From positions 2,976,001 to 3,040,000 of the forward strand of contig NZ_CP108513.1 of assembly GCF_035989285.1 (NCBI RefSeq): a stretch of DNA of 64,000 nt. The letters are read 5' to 3'. Origin of the DNA: Streptomyces sp. NBC_01235 (GTDB taxonomy: Bacteria; Actinomycetota; Actinomycetes; Streptomycetales; Streptomycetaceae). A model generated the notes under the pieces. The model made no database searches and was not told the DNA's origin. It saw nothing but the letters and a program-made list of their open reading frames with translations. The position numbers were made by a program, and so were the translations under genes. Shown here in pieces: positions 16,879-25,325 of this stretch (its first letter is position 1; the number at the start of each line of letters is the position of its first letter).

Positions 16879-17054
16879 GACACCGGCCAGGCCACCCCGC
16901 CAACACCCCAGGCCGCGCCGCCGACACCGGCCAGGCCACCCCGCCGACACCCCGGGCCGCGCCGCCGACACCGGCCAGGCCACCCCGCCAACACCCCAGG
17001 CCGCGCCGCCGACACCGGCCGGGCCACCCCGCCGACACCCCAGGCCGCGCCGCC
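16879..17054. repeat. 44-bp tandem repeat, four copies
   Basis: A 44-bp unit beginning GACACCGGCCAGGCCACCCC is repeated at 16879, 16923, 16967 and 17011 with one or two base changes per copy. The period is not a multiple of three and the array lies between convergent genes (SURF1 and ybdD), so it is non-coding. It fills the entire gap and may vary in copy number between strains. Confidence 0.85.
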
Positions 17055-17161
17055 CGGCCGACCGACACGCAGCCCCGCCGACCGACCTTGCGGTCCCCTG
17101 CCTCCGGCCGGGTCGGGGCGCTTGCCCGCGCAGGCCGCGGCGGGGGTCTGGTGACCAGGCA

Positions 17162-17353
17162 TCAGCAGCAGCGGGACTGCGGATGCTCCTCCCTGTGCAG
17201 TGCCCGCAGCACCTGGTACTCCCGTCTGTTCGGCACCGGAGCGAGCGGGTGGTGGCGTCGGTGCCGCTCGCAGTAGCGGTCGTACTCCGCCTCCCCGGTC
17301 AGCTCCCGCAGATACCAGCGCACCGCCCGCGCCCAGCGCACGGCGGCCCTCAC
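17162..17353 (-). CDS. YbdD/YjiX family protein (CstA-associated)
   Basis: This 63-residue protein reads RAVRWYLRELTGEAEYDRY near its start and ends in RCC, the signature of the YbdD/YjiX family (CstA partner). The start GTG at 17353 overlaps the cstA stop (GTGA), so it is translated with cstA. In enterobacteria such proteins are required for pyruvate uptake by the CstA-family transporter BtsT/YjiY-type systems; that role here is inferred. Confidence 0.85.
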   Translation of the reverse strand: MRAAVRWARAVRWYLRELTGEAEYDRYCERHRRHHPLAPVPNRREYQVLRALHREEHPQSRCC

Positions 17354-19503
17354 GACCGGGACTCCACCAGGGGCTCCGTCGGCCGCGTCGGCACGTCGAT
17401 GCGGGACTCGACGTACGGCGCCTCGGTCGTCGGGAGCGGAACCGGGGACCGTACGGCCCTGACGCACACCACCGCCGCGTTCACGATCACCACGGCGACC
17501 AGCAGCAGGAACACGGCGATCAGCACGCCGTCCACGGTGGAGTTGGTGACGACCGTGTGCATGTCGGCCGCCGACTTCGCGGGTGCGAGCACCTGACCGG
17601 CGTCGAGGGCGTCGGCGTAGCGCGCGCGTTGGGCGAAGAAGCCGATCCTGGGGTCGTCGGAGAAGATCTTCTGCCAGCCGGCGGTGAAGGTGACCGCCAC
17701 CACCCAGGCCAGCGGGAGGCCGGTCACCCAGGCCCAGCGCAGTCGCCCGGACTTGATCAGCACCGTCGTGCAGACGGTCAGGGCGATGGCGGCCAGCAAC
17801 TGGTTGGCGATACCGAAGAGCGGGAAGAGCTGGTTGATCCCGCCCAGCGGGTCGGTGGCGCCGCTGTACAGGAAGTAGCCCCAGGCGGCGACGACCAGGC
17901 CGCTGCACAGCCAGATGCCGGGCTTCCAGTTGACCCGGCCGACCGGCTTCCAGAGGTTGCCGAGCATGTCCTGGAGCATGAAGCGGCCGACACGGGTGCC
18001 CGCGTCCACCGTGGTCAGGATGAACAGCGCCTCGAACATGATGGCGAAGTGGTACCAGAAGGCCTTCATCGCGGTGCCGCCGAAGATGCCGGAGAAGATC
18101 TCCGACATGCCGACGGCGAGGGTCGGGGCGCCGCCGGAGCGGGCGATCAGGGTCTGCTCCTCGACCGCCTTCGCGGCGTGCGTCAACTGGTCGGGCGTGA
18201 TGGTGAAGCCGAGGCCGGCCACCGCGTGGGACGCCGACTCGGCCGTCGTGCCCAGCAGTCCGGCCGGCGCGTTCATCGCGTAGTACAGGCCCGGCTCCAG
18301 GGTGGCCGCGGCGATCAGCGCCATGATCGCGACGAAGGACTCCATCAGCATCGCGCCGTAGCCGATGAGCCGGACCTGGGACTCCTTCTCGATCAGCTTG
18401 GGGGTCGTCCCGGAGGCGACGAGCGCGTGGAAGCCGGAGAGCGCGCCGCACGCGATGGTGATGAAGAGGAAGGGGAAGAGGGAGCCGGCGAAGACCGGGC
18501 CCTTGCCCGACGACGCGAAGTCGCTCACCGCGTCCGCCCTGAGCACGGGCGCGGCGACGACCACGCCGACCGCCAGCAGCGCGATCGTGCCGATCTTCAT
18601 GAAGGTGGAGAGGTAGTCGCGCGGGGCGAGGAGCATCCACACGGGCAGGACCGAGGCCACGAAGCCGTAGCCGATCAGGCAGAAGACGAGGGTCGTGGGG
18701 CTGAGGGTGAAGGTGTCGGCCAGTGAGGAGTTCTGCACCCAGCTGCCGCCGACGATCGCGAGCAGCAGCAGGGCCACGCCGATGAAGCTCGTCTCGACGA
18801 CCCGGCCCGGGCGGATGCGGTGCAGCCAGAAGCCCATGAACAGGGCGATGGGGACGGTCATGGCGACCGAGAAGGTCCCCCACGGGGAGTGGGCCAGGGC
18901 GTTGACGACGACCAGCGCCAGCACGCCCAACAGGATGATCATGATGGCGAGGACGGCGACGAGGGCGGCGGCCCCGCCCGCGCGGCCGATCTCGTCGCGG
19001 GCCAGCTGCCCGAGCGACCTGCCGTCCCGGCGCATCGACAGGAACAGCACCACCATGTCCTGCACGGCGCCGGCGAAGATCACCCCGGCGACGATCCACA
19101 GGGTGCCGGGCAGGTAGCCCATCTGGGCCGCGAGCACGGGTCCCACCAGCGGTCCCGCGCCGGCGATCGCCGCGAAGTGGTGGCCGAGCAGCACACGGCG
19201 GTCGGTGGGCTGGAAGTCGACCCCGTCCTCGAGGCGTTCGGCGGGGGTGGCCCGGCTGTCGTCCGGCCGCAGTACCCGGCGGACGATGAAGCGGGAGTAG
19301 AAACGGTAGGCGATCGCATACGAGCCCAGGGCCGCGACCACCAGCCAGACCGCCGAGATCCGCTCGCCGCGGGCCAGGGCGAGGACGCCCCAGGCGACGG
19401 CGCCGAGCAGGGCGACAGCGGTCCACAACAGGAAGGACCTTGGTGATATACGCGACTTTTCCGGCCCCGGCAGACCGGTTTCGGGCAGGGTGGACGTAGG
19501 CAT
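17350..19503 (-). CDS. cstA: Carbon starvation protein CstA (pyruvate/peptide transporter family)
   Basis: This 717-residue membrane protein has about 16 helices. The CstA domain is clear from DGVDFQPTDRRVLLGHHFAAIAGAGPLVGPVLAAQ, with VQDMVVLF, SLGQLARDEIG and later GAPTLAVGMSEIF and a C-terminal QLLAAIALTVCTTVL. CstA-family proteins take up pyruvate or small peptides under carbon limitation. The ATG at 19503 follows AGGAGCC. ybdD is overlapped downstream. A 19-bp palindrome sits 29 bp upstream of the start and may be its operator. Confidence 0.94.
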   Translation of the reverse strand: MPTSTLPETGLPGPEKSRISPRSFLLWTAVALLGAVAWGVLALARGERISAVWLVVAALGSYAIAYRFYSRFIVRRVLRPDDSRATPAERLEDGVDFQPTDRRVLLGHHFAAIAGAGPLVGPVLAAQMGYLPGTLWIVAGVIFAGAVQDMVVLFLSMRRDGRSLGQLARDEIGRAGGAAALVAVLAIMIILLGVLALVVVNALAHSPWGTFSVAMTVPIALFMGFWLHRIRPGRVVETSFIGVALLLLAIVGGSWVQNSSLADTFTLSPTTLVFCLIGYGFVASVLPVWMLLAPRDYLSTFMKIGTIALLAVGVVVAAPVLRADAVSDFASSGKGPVFAGSLFPFLFITIACGALSGFHALVASGTTPKLIEKESQVRLIGYGAMLMESFVAIMALIAAATLEPGLYYAMNAPAGLLGTTAESASHAVAGLGFTITPDQLTHAAKAVEEQTLIARSGGAPTLAVGMSEIFSGIFGGTAMKAFWYHFAIMFEALFILTTVDAGTRVGRFMLQDMLGNLWKPVGRVNWKPGIWLCSGLVVAAWGYFLYSGATDPLGGINQLFPLFGIANQLLAAIALTVCTTVLIKSGRLRWAWVTGLPLAWVVAVTFTAGWQKIFSDDPRIGFFAQRARYADALDAGQVLAPAKSAADMHTVVTNSTVDGVLIAVFLLLVAVVIVNAAVVCVRAVRSPVPLPTTEAPYVESRIDVPTRPTEPLVESRS

Positions 19504-19531
19504 GGCGGCTCCTGGCCTGGGCGGTGCGGCA

Positions 19532-19550
19532 CACCTCGTGACACGAGGTG
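19532..19550. promoter_or_regulatory. 19-bp palindrome upstream of cstA
   Basis: CACCTCGTG (19532-19540), one A, then CACGAGGTG (19542-19550): two perfect 9-bp arms. It lies 29 bp upstream of the cstA ATG in the gap shared with the divergent symporter operon, a typical place for a repressor or activator site. Confidence 0.6.
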
Positions 19551-19729
19551 CCTGGAGATCGGCGACGGGCGGCTCTCCCGTTCGGCGTCGGTCTGTGCAA
19601 GAGTTGCCCGCCCGCCGGAAGTGGTTGACAGCGAATTTCCAGAGGATTTCCCGCCGGTTCTCCGTCAACCGAAACGGCCGTCCGCGCAACTGACCGGTGA
19701 GGGCACAGGCACACCAAGGACGGTGACCC

Positions 19730-21286
19730 ATGGCCGACGGCGCCATGACCACGACGTTCCTCGCCGTGATCGGCGGGGCGTCGCTGCTCGCCGTGACCGC
19801 GCGACGGCTGCGCCCCAGCGACCGGCTGCCCTCCCTGGAGGGCTGGGCGCTGGCCGACCGCTCCCTCGGCCCCGTGTGGACCTGGCTGCTGCTCGGCGGC
19901 ACGATCTTCACCGCGTACACCTTCACCGCCGTGCCGGGCCTGGCGTACGGCAACGGCGCGCCCGCGTTCTTCGCGGTGCCGTACACGGTGATCGTCTGCC
20001 CGCTCGCCTTCGTGCTGCTGAGCCGGCTGTGGAGCGTGGCCCGCAGAAACGGTTACGTCACGGCCGGCGACTTCGTGCGGGGACGGTACGGGTCACCGCC
20101 GCTGGCCCTGGTGGTGGCGCTGACGGGGATCCTCGCGACGATGCCGTATCTGGCGCTGCAACTGCTCGGGATACGGGCCGTGCTGACCGCCGGGGGCGTG
20201 TATCCGCGGGGCGCGGCCGGTGACCTGGTGATGGTGGCGCTGTTCGCGGGGCTCGCGGTGGCCACCTACCGGCACGGGCTGCGGGCGCCCGCGGTGATCT
20301 CGGCGCTGAAGGCGGTGGCGGTGTTCGTGTCGCTCACCGCCGTGTGCTGGCTGGTGCTGCGGCGGCTCGGCGGGCCCGGGGCGGTGTTCGAGGGCGCCGC
20401 GCGGCGGCTCGGCGGGACGGACGTGGCGCACTCCGCGCTGGTCCTCTCCCCCGCCCAGCAGCCCGCGTACGCCACGCTCGCGCTGGGTTCCGCGCTGGCG
20501 CTGCTGATGTACCCGCACGTGCTCACGGCCGGGTTCGCCGCCGACGGGCCCCGCACCCTGCGCAAGGTGTCGGCGGCGCTGCCCGTGTGGACGGGACTGC
20601 TCGCCCTCTTCGGCTTCCTCGGCGTCGCCGCCCTCGCGGCGGGCGTGCGGGCTCCGGAAGGGGGCGCCGAGGCCGCCGTCCCGATGCTCGTCGACCGGCT
20701 GATGCCCGCTCCGCTCGCCGGGCTGGTGTTCGCCGCGATCACCGTGGGCGCGCTGGTCCCGGCCGCCGTGATGTCGATCGCGGCGGCCACCGGCTTCGTG
20801 CGGAACGTGTACGTCGAGTACGTGCATCCGACGGCCACGCCCAAGCGGCAGGTGCGCATCGCCAAGGCGGTGTCGCTGACCGCGAAGGTGGGGGCGGTGG
20901 CGTTCGTGTTCGGGCTGCGCGACCAGGACGCCGTCAACCTCCAACTGCTGGGCGGGGTGTGGATCCTCCAGGTCTTTCCGGCCGTGGCCGTGGGGCTGTT
21001 CACCGGGCGGCTGCATCCGCGCGCGCTGCTCGCCGGGTGGGCGGCCGGTATGGCGGCCGGGACCTTCCTGGTCGTGCGCGAGGGGTTCTCGTCCATCGTC
21101 GGCCTCGGGTTCGGACCGCTGGAGGTCTACGCCGGCCTGGTGGCGCTGCTGCTCAACCTGACCGTCGCGGTGGCCGGCACCGCTGTCCTCGAACGACTCG
21201 GCGTCCCGCGCGGCGCCGACACCACCGACCTGCCCTCCCGCCTGGCCCTCAGGCGGCGCCCCGAGACGGGAGCGAACCACCCGTGA
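19730..21286 (+). CDS. Sodium/solute symporter (SSS family, monocarboxylate-type)
   Basis: This 518-residue protein has about 13 helices. SSS-family landmarks include EGWALADRSLGPVWTWLLLGGTIFTAYTF at residues 40-70, NGYVTAGDFVRGRYGS, and AAATGFVRNVYVEYV. It resembles monocarboxylate permeases (MctP-like), consistent with sitting divergent from cstA: both would import small organic acids. The ATG at 19730 follows AAGGACGGTGACCC. The stop overlaps the start of an ECF sigma gene. Confidence 0.88.
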   Translation: MADGAMTTTFLAVIGGASLLAVTARRLRPSDRLPSLEGWALADRSLGPVWTWLLLGGTIFTAYTFTAVPGLAYGNGAPAFFAVPYTVIVCPLAFVLLSRLWSVARRNGYVTAGDFVRGRYGSPPLALVVALTGILATMPYLALQLLGIRAVLTAGGVYPRGAAGDLVMVALFAGLAVATYRHGLRAPAVISALKAVAVFVSLTAVCWLVLRRLGGPGAVFEGAARRLGGTDVAHSALVLSPAQQPAYATLALGSALALLMYPHVLTAGFAADGPRTLRKVSAALPVWTGLLALFGFLGVAALAAGVRAPEGGAEAAVPMLVDRLMPAPLAGLVFAAITVGALVPAAVMSIAAATGFVRNVYVEYVHPTATPKRQVRIAKAVSLTAKVGAVAFVFGLRDQDAVNLQLLGGVWILQVFPAVAVGLFTGRLHPRALLAGWAAGMAAGTFLVVREGFSSIVGLGFGPLEVYAGLVALLLNLTVAVAGTAVLERLGVPRGADTTDLPSRLALRRRPETGANHP

Positions 21287-21858
21287 GACGCAGACACCCG
21301 ATCCCCGTGCAGGAGCCACCCGTCGAGCCGCTCACCCCCGTGGCGGGCGACCCGGCCGAGCTGGAACGCGAGGCCTCTCTCGCCCGGCTCTTCGAGCTGC
21401 ACTACTCCTCGATGCTGCGGCTCGCCGTGCTGCTGGGCGCGGACGACCCGGAGAACGTGGTCGCCGAGGCGTACTACCAGATCTACCGCAAGTGGCGGCG
21501 GCTGCGGGACGTGGAGGCGGCGGAGGCGTATCTGCGGTCCACCGTCTGCAACCTGACCCGGATGCGGATACGGCACCTCCAGGTCGCCCGCCGGCATGTG
21601 GAGAGCCCGCCGGAACTCCCGGAGGAGATCGTGGCCTCCGCGGAGAGCACCGCGCTGCTGCGCGACGACCAGCGCGTCCTGATCGACGCCCTCCAGCAGT
21701 TGCCGGCCCGGCAGCGCGAGGCGCTCGTGCTGCGACACTGGCTCGGGCTGAAGGAGAGCGAGATCGCCGCCGCCATGGGCATCTCCTGCGGCTCCGTCAA
21801 AACCCACACCTCCCGCGGCCTGGCCGCGCTCACCCAGGCGATGGAGGCCCGGCGATGA
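21283..21858 (+). CDS. ECF-type RNA polymerase sigma factor
   Basis: This 191-residue protein has sigma region 2 (about residues 30-95: LFELHYSSMLRLAVLLGADD...VVAEAYYQIYRKW) and region 4 (about 135-185: LPARQREALVLRHW...LKESEIAAAMGISCGSVKTHTSRGLAAL). There is no region 3, as expected for ECF sigmas. The GTG at 21283 overlaps the symporter stop (GTGA), and the gene overlaps the next membrane-protein gene (ATGA). The coupling suggests that the target regulon or signal is tied to the symporter; that is inference. Confidence 0.9.
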   Translation: MRRRHPIPVQEPPVEPLTPVAGDPAELEREASLARLFELHYSSMLRLAVLLGADDPENVVAEAYYQIYRKWRRLRDVEAAEAYLRSTVCNLTRMRIRHLQVARRHVESPPELPEEIVASAESTALLRDDQRVLIDALQQLPARQREALVLRHWLGLKESEIAAAMGISCGSVKTHTSRGLAALTQAMEARR

Positions 21859-22139
21859 ACGACACGGACCGCACCGAGCGGGAGCTGCGCGAGGCCCTGG
21901 AGGCGCTGGCCGACGGCGTGCGGCCGGCCCCGGACGCCTATCGCACGGCGCGCGGCGAGTGGCTGCGGCGCGAACGCCGGCGGCGACTGGTGCTCGCCGT
22001 ACTGATCACCGTCGTCTTCGCGCTGGCCACGCTGATCGGCCTGTGGGTGCTGAACCAGGCCCCGTCCCACCCCGGGGTCGTCTTCTCGGGCGCAGGCGAC
22101 CCGATGAGTCTGTCGTCACCCGCCCGGCCGCACCCCTGA
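21855..22139 (+). CDS. Small single-pass membrane protein, possible anti-sigma factor
   Basis: This 94-residue protein has a soluble N-terminus (about 45 residues, Glu/Arg-rich, no zinc HxxxCxxC motif) and one transmembrane helix (LVLAVLITVVFALATLIGLWVL), then a short external tail. Its ATG overlaps the sigma-factor stop. Genes with this layout next to an ECF sigma are often anti-sigma factors, but the sequence alone does not prove it. Confidence 0.65.
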   Translation: MNDTDRTERELREALEALADGVRPAPDAYRTARGEWLRRERRRRLVLAVLITVVFALATLIGLWVLNQAPSHPGVVFSGAGDPMSLSSPARPHP

Positions 22140-22173
22140 TTGCCGTACCGGTCCGCCGGGAACCCGGAACCCC

Positions 22174-23961
22174 GTGCACCCCCGCATCGAGGACTACGCC
22201 CTCATCGGCGACGAACAGACCGCGGCCCTGGTCGGCGTCGACGGTTCCGTCGACTGGCTCTGCCTGCCCCGCTTCGACTCCGGGGCCTGCTTCGCCCGCC
22301 TCCTCGGCGGCGAGGAGAACGGCCACTGGCGCATCGCGCCCAAGGGCGTGAAGGGTTCCTGCACACGGCGCGCCTACCGGCCCGACACCCTCGTCCTGGA
22401 CACCGAGTGGGAGACCGACGAGGGGGCGATCCGGGTCACCGACCTGATGCCCCAGCGCGACCAGGCCCCGGACGTCGTCCGTATCGTCGAGGGGCTGCGC
22501 GGCCGGGTCACCGTCCGCAGCACGCTGCGGCTGCGCTTCGACTACGGCTGGGTCGTGCCCTGGATGCGCCGGGTCGACGGGCACCGGGTGGCGATCGCCG
22601 GTCCCGACGCCGTCTGGTTCCGCAGCGAGCCGGCCGTGCGCACCTGGGGCGAGGACTTCCGCACGTACTCGGAGTTCACCGTCGCCGAGGGCGAGTCGGT
22701 CGCGTTCGTGCTGACCTGGCACCCCTCGCACGAGTCCCGCCCGGCGCTCGTCGACCCGTGGGAGGCGGTGCGTGCCAGCGTCGAGGACTGGCAGGAGTGG
22801 GCCGCCCGCTGCCGCTACGACGGACCCCACCGGGACGCCGTCGTCCGCTCCCTGATCACCCTCAAGGCCCTCACCTACTCCCCCACCGGCGGCATCGTCG
22901 CCGCGCTCACCACCTCCCTGCCCGAGGAGCTGGGCGGGGTGCGCAACTGGGACTACCGCTACTGCTGGCTGCGCGACTCGACCCTCGCCCTCGGCGCGCT
23001 GCTGGCGGCCGGCTACCAGGAGGAGGCCGAGAACTGGCGCAACTGGCTGCTGCGCGCCGTCGCGGGCGATCCGGCGGACCTGCAGATCATGTACGGGCTG
23101 GCGGGCGAGCGCCGGCTGCCCGAGAGCGAGCTGCCGTGGCTGTCCGGCTACGCGGGCTCCACGCCCGTCCGCATCGGCAACGGAGCCGTGGACCAGCTGC
23201 AACTGGACGTCTACGGCGAGGTGATGGACTCGCTGTCGCTGGCCCGGACCTCCGGCCTGTCGCCCAGGCCGCACATGTGGTCGCTGCAGTGCGCGCTGAT
23301 GAAGTGGCTGGCCGAGAACTGGCGGCAGCCGGACGAGGGGCTGTGGGAGGTGCGCGGCGGCCGCCGCCAGTTCGTGCACTCCAAGGTGATGGTGTGGGTG
23401 GCCGCCGACCGGGCCGTCCGCGCGCTGGAGGAGAACCCCAAGCTGCGCGGCGACCTGGAGGGCTGGCGGGCGCTGCGTGACGAGGTGCACCGGGAGGTGT
23501 GCGAGAAGGGCTACGACCCGGAGCGCAACACGTTCACCCAGTTCTACGGTTCGCGCGACCTGGACGCCTCCCTGCTGCTCATCCCGCGCGTCGGCTTCCT
23601 GCCTCCGGACGACCCGCGGGTGGTCGGCACCGTCGACGCGATCCGCGAGGGGCTCGGGCACGGCGGCCTGGTGCGCCGCTACAGCACCGACGGCGCGCCC
23701 GTCGACGGTCTGCCGGGCGACGAGGGCACCTTCCTCGCCTGCTCGTTCTGGCTCGCGGACGCACTGCACATGACGGGCCGTACGCAGGAGGCACGGGAGC
23801 TGTTCGAACGGCTCGTCGGGCTGGCCAACGACGTGGGACTGCTGGCGGAGGAGTACGACCCGGTGACCGGCCGGCACCTCGGCAACTTCCCGCAGGCGTT
23901 CAGTCACCTCGGCCTGGTGAACACCGCCCTCGCCCTGTTCGACGGCAAGGGGGCAGGATAG
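22174..23961 (+). CDS. Glycoside hydrolase family 15 protein (trehalase/glucoamylase-like)
   Basis: This 595-residue protein begins with the GH15-type N-terminal domain (IEDYALIGDEQTAALVGVDG...WLCLPRFDS), then the (alpha/alpha)6 barrel with RNWDYRYCWLRDS, AVDQLQLDVYGEV and the putative acid motif DEGLWEVRGG. The base-type LAEEYDPVTGRHLGNFPQAF motif is near the C-terminus. Actinobacterial members include alpha,alpha-trehalase; substrate identity here is not certain. No signal peptide is visible, so it is cytosolic. The start is GTG at 22174. It is co-directional with the sigma operon, 34 bp away. Confidence 0.9.
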   Translation: MHPRIEDYALIGDEQTAALVGVDGSVDWLCLPRFDSGACFARLLGGEENGHWRIAPKGVKGSCTRRAYRPDTLVLDTEWETDEGAIRVTDLMPQRDQAPDVVRIVEGLRGRVTVRSTLRLRFDYGWVVPWMRRVDGHRVAIAGPDAVWFRSEPAVRTWGEDFRTYSEFTVAEGESVAFVLTWHPSHESRPALVDPWEAVRASVEDWQEWAARCRYDGPHRDAVVRSLITLKALTYSPTGGIVAALTTSLPEELGGVRNWDYRYCWLRDSTLALGALLAAGYQEEAENWRNWLLRAVAGDPADLQIMYGLAGERRLPESELPWLSGYAGSTPVRIGNGAVDQLQLDVYGEVMDSLSLARTSGLSPRPHMWSLQCALMKWLAENWRQPDEGLWEVRGGRRQFVHSKVMVWVAADRAVRALEENPKLRGDLEGWRALRDEVHREVCEKGYDPERNTFTQFYGSRDLDASLLLIPRVGFLPPDDPRVVGTVDAIREGLGHGGLVRRYSTDGAPVDGLPGDEGTFLACSFWLADALHMTGRTQEARELFERLVGLANDVGLLAEEYDPVTGRHLGNFPQAFSHLGLVNTALALFDGKGAG

Positions 23962-23966
23962 GGGCC

Positions 23967-24722
23967 ATGGATCTTGGACTGAAGGACCGGGTGTACGTCG
24001 TCACCGGAGCCACGCGCGGCCTCGGCAACGCCGCCGCGCGCGAGCTCGTCGCGGACGGTGCGAAAGTCGTCCTCACCGGGCGGGACGAGAAGCGCGTCGC
24101 CGACGCCGCGGCGGAGCTGGGGCCGAACGCCGTCGGTGTCGCCGTGGAAAACGCCGATCCCGGGGCGGCGGCCCGGCTGATCGCCGTGGCGCGGGACGCC
24201 TTCGGCGGGTTCGACGGGGTGCTGGTGAGCGTGGGCGGTCCGCCGCCCGGGTTCGTCGCGGACAACACCGACGAGCAGTGGCAGGCCGCGTTCGAGTCGG
24301 TGTTCCTGGGAGCGGTCCGGCTCGCGCGGGCGGCCGCCGCCGAGCTGGAGGCGGGCGGGGTCATCGGGTTCGTGCTGTCGGGGTCGGTGCACGAGCCGAT
24401 CCCCGGGCTGACGATCTCCAACGGACTGCGGCCGGGGCTGGCCGGGTTCGCGAAGTCGCTCTCCGACGAGTTGGGGCCTCGGGGGATCCGCGTGGTCGGG
24501 CTGCTGCCGGCACGTATCGACACGGACCGGGTGCGGGAACTGGACGGGCTGTCGGCCGACCCCGAGGCCACCCGGGCCGCGAACGAGTCCCGCATTCCTC
24601 TGCGGCGGTACGGGACTCCGGACGAGTTCGGGCGCACGGCCGCGTTCCTGCTGTCGCCGGCGGCTTCCTATCTGACGGGCGTCATGCTGCCGGTCGACGG
24701 CGGGATGCGGCACGGGTTCTGA
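23967..24722 (+). CDS. Short-chain dehydrogenase/reductase family protein lacking the canonical YxxxK
   Basis: This 251-residue protein has the Rossmann motif TGATRGLG near residue 15, GRDEKRV, and SGSV around residue 140, all SDR features. Where YxxxK is expected the sequence reads SNGLRPGLAGFAKSL, so the catalytic Tyr is replaced by Ser and the Lys by Arg. The C-terminus PVDGGMRHGF is normal for the family. Catalysis is therefore doubtful, or it belongs to an atypical reductase subgroup. The ATG at 23967 follows the GH15 stop by 5 bp, so both are in one transcript. Confidence 0.88.
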   Translation: MDLGLKDRVYVVTGATRGLGNAAARELVADGAKVVLTGRDEKRVADAAAELGPNAVGVAVENADPGAAARLIAVARDAFGGFDGVLVSVGGPPPGFVADNTDEQWQAAFESVFLGAVRLARAAAAELEAGGVIGFVLSGSVHEPIPGLTISNGLRPGLAGFAKSLSDELGPRGIRVVGLLPARIDTDRVRELDGLSADPEATRAANESRIPLRRYGTPDEFGRTAAFLLSPAASYLTGVMLPVDGGMRHGF

Positions 24723-24741
24723 GAACGCCTGCCGACAACGC

Positions 24742-25320
24742 TCAACTGACCCTTTCCGCTTTGTGCTTGACGCCCTTCATCCGCACCTCCGCCGGCAACG
24801 CCTTCAGGGCCGCCGAGTCCCGCGCGTGGGTCAGGGCCTGCGCCGTCAGTTGGTTCAGGGTCGTCGCCGGGTCCACATGGGGCTCCAGGAGCAGGCGCAC
24901 GTGTGCCTCGGGAGCCTCCCTCCTGCCCGTCAGATGCACGCGGGCATGGGCGACGCCGTCCATCCGGCCCGCCTCGCCCGCGAGTACGCCCTCCAGGGCG
25001 CGGCCCCGCAGCAGGGCGCCCGCGCCGTCGCCCGTGTCGACGAGGACCTCGCCGAGCCGGCGGCGGCGCAGGACCGCGATCAGCCACCACAGGGCGAGCA
25101 GGACGAGCAGGGCGAGGACCGCGATGACCGTCGGCCACCACCATGCCTCGTCGCGCCAGCGGGTGCGTTCGGCGGTGGTGAGGAGGCTGTCGTGGGGGCC
25201 TTCGTGCAGCCACCAGGACGGCGGTGAGGCGCCCAGGCCCACGGCCAGTACCGCGCCGCCGACGGCGAGCAGCACCAGCCCCACGACTGCGAGAAGCACA
25301 CGGTTGACGGTGCCGAGCAT
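24742..25320 (-). CDS. AmaP-like alkaline-shock membrane anchor protein
   Basis: This 192-residue protein has two N-terminal helices (LLAVVGLVLLAVGGAVLAVGL and WPTVIAVLALLVLLALWWLI) flanking a Trp-rich external loop. A cytosolic domain (VAHARVHLTGRREAPEAHVRLLLEPHVDP) follows that resembles Asp23/AmaP. It is the last gene of a cluster of Asp23-type proteins. AmaP anchors Asp23 at the membrane in Gram-positives. The ATG at 25320 follows GGTGAGGA. Confidence 0.75.
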   Translation of the reverse strand: MLGTVNRVLLAVVGLVLLAVGGAVLAVGLGASPPSWWLHEGPHDSLLTTAERTRWRDEAWWWPTVIAVLALLVLLALWWLIAVLRRRRLGEVLVDTGDGAGALLRGRALEGVLAGEAGRMDGVAHARVHLTGRREAPEAHVRLLLEPHVDPATTLNQLTAQALTHARDSAALKALPAEVRMKGVKHKAERVS

Positions 25321-25325
25321 CGTCC

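Noticed and set aside
16879..17054. Open frames through the 44-bp repeat (several hundred residues of Arg/Pro/Gly)
   Set aside because: The frames come only from extreme GC content; the period is not a multiple of three, so no repeated peptide results, and they have no ribosome sites.
17162..19717. Very long leftward frame (851 residues) opposite/overlapping cstA
   Set aside because: It is a shadow of cstA apart from the last 63 residues, which are the true ybdD gene.
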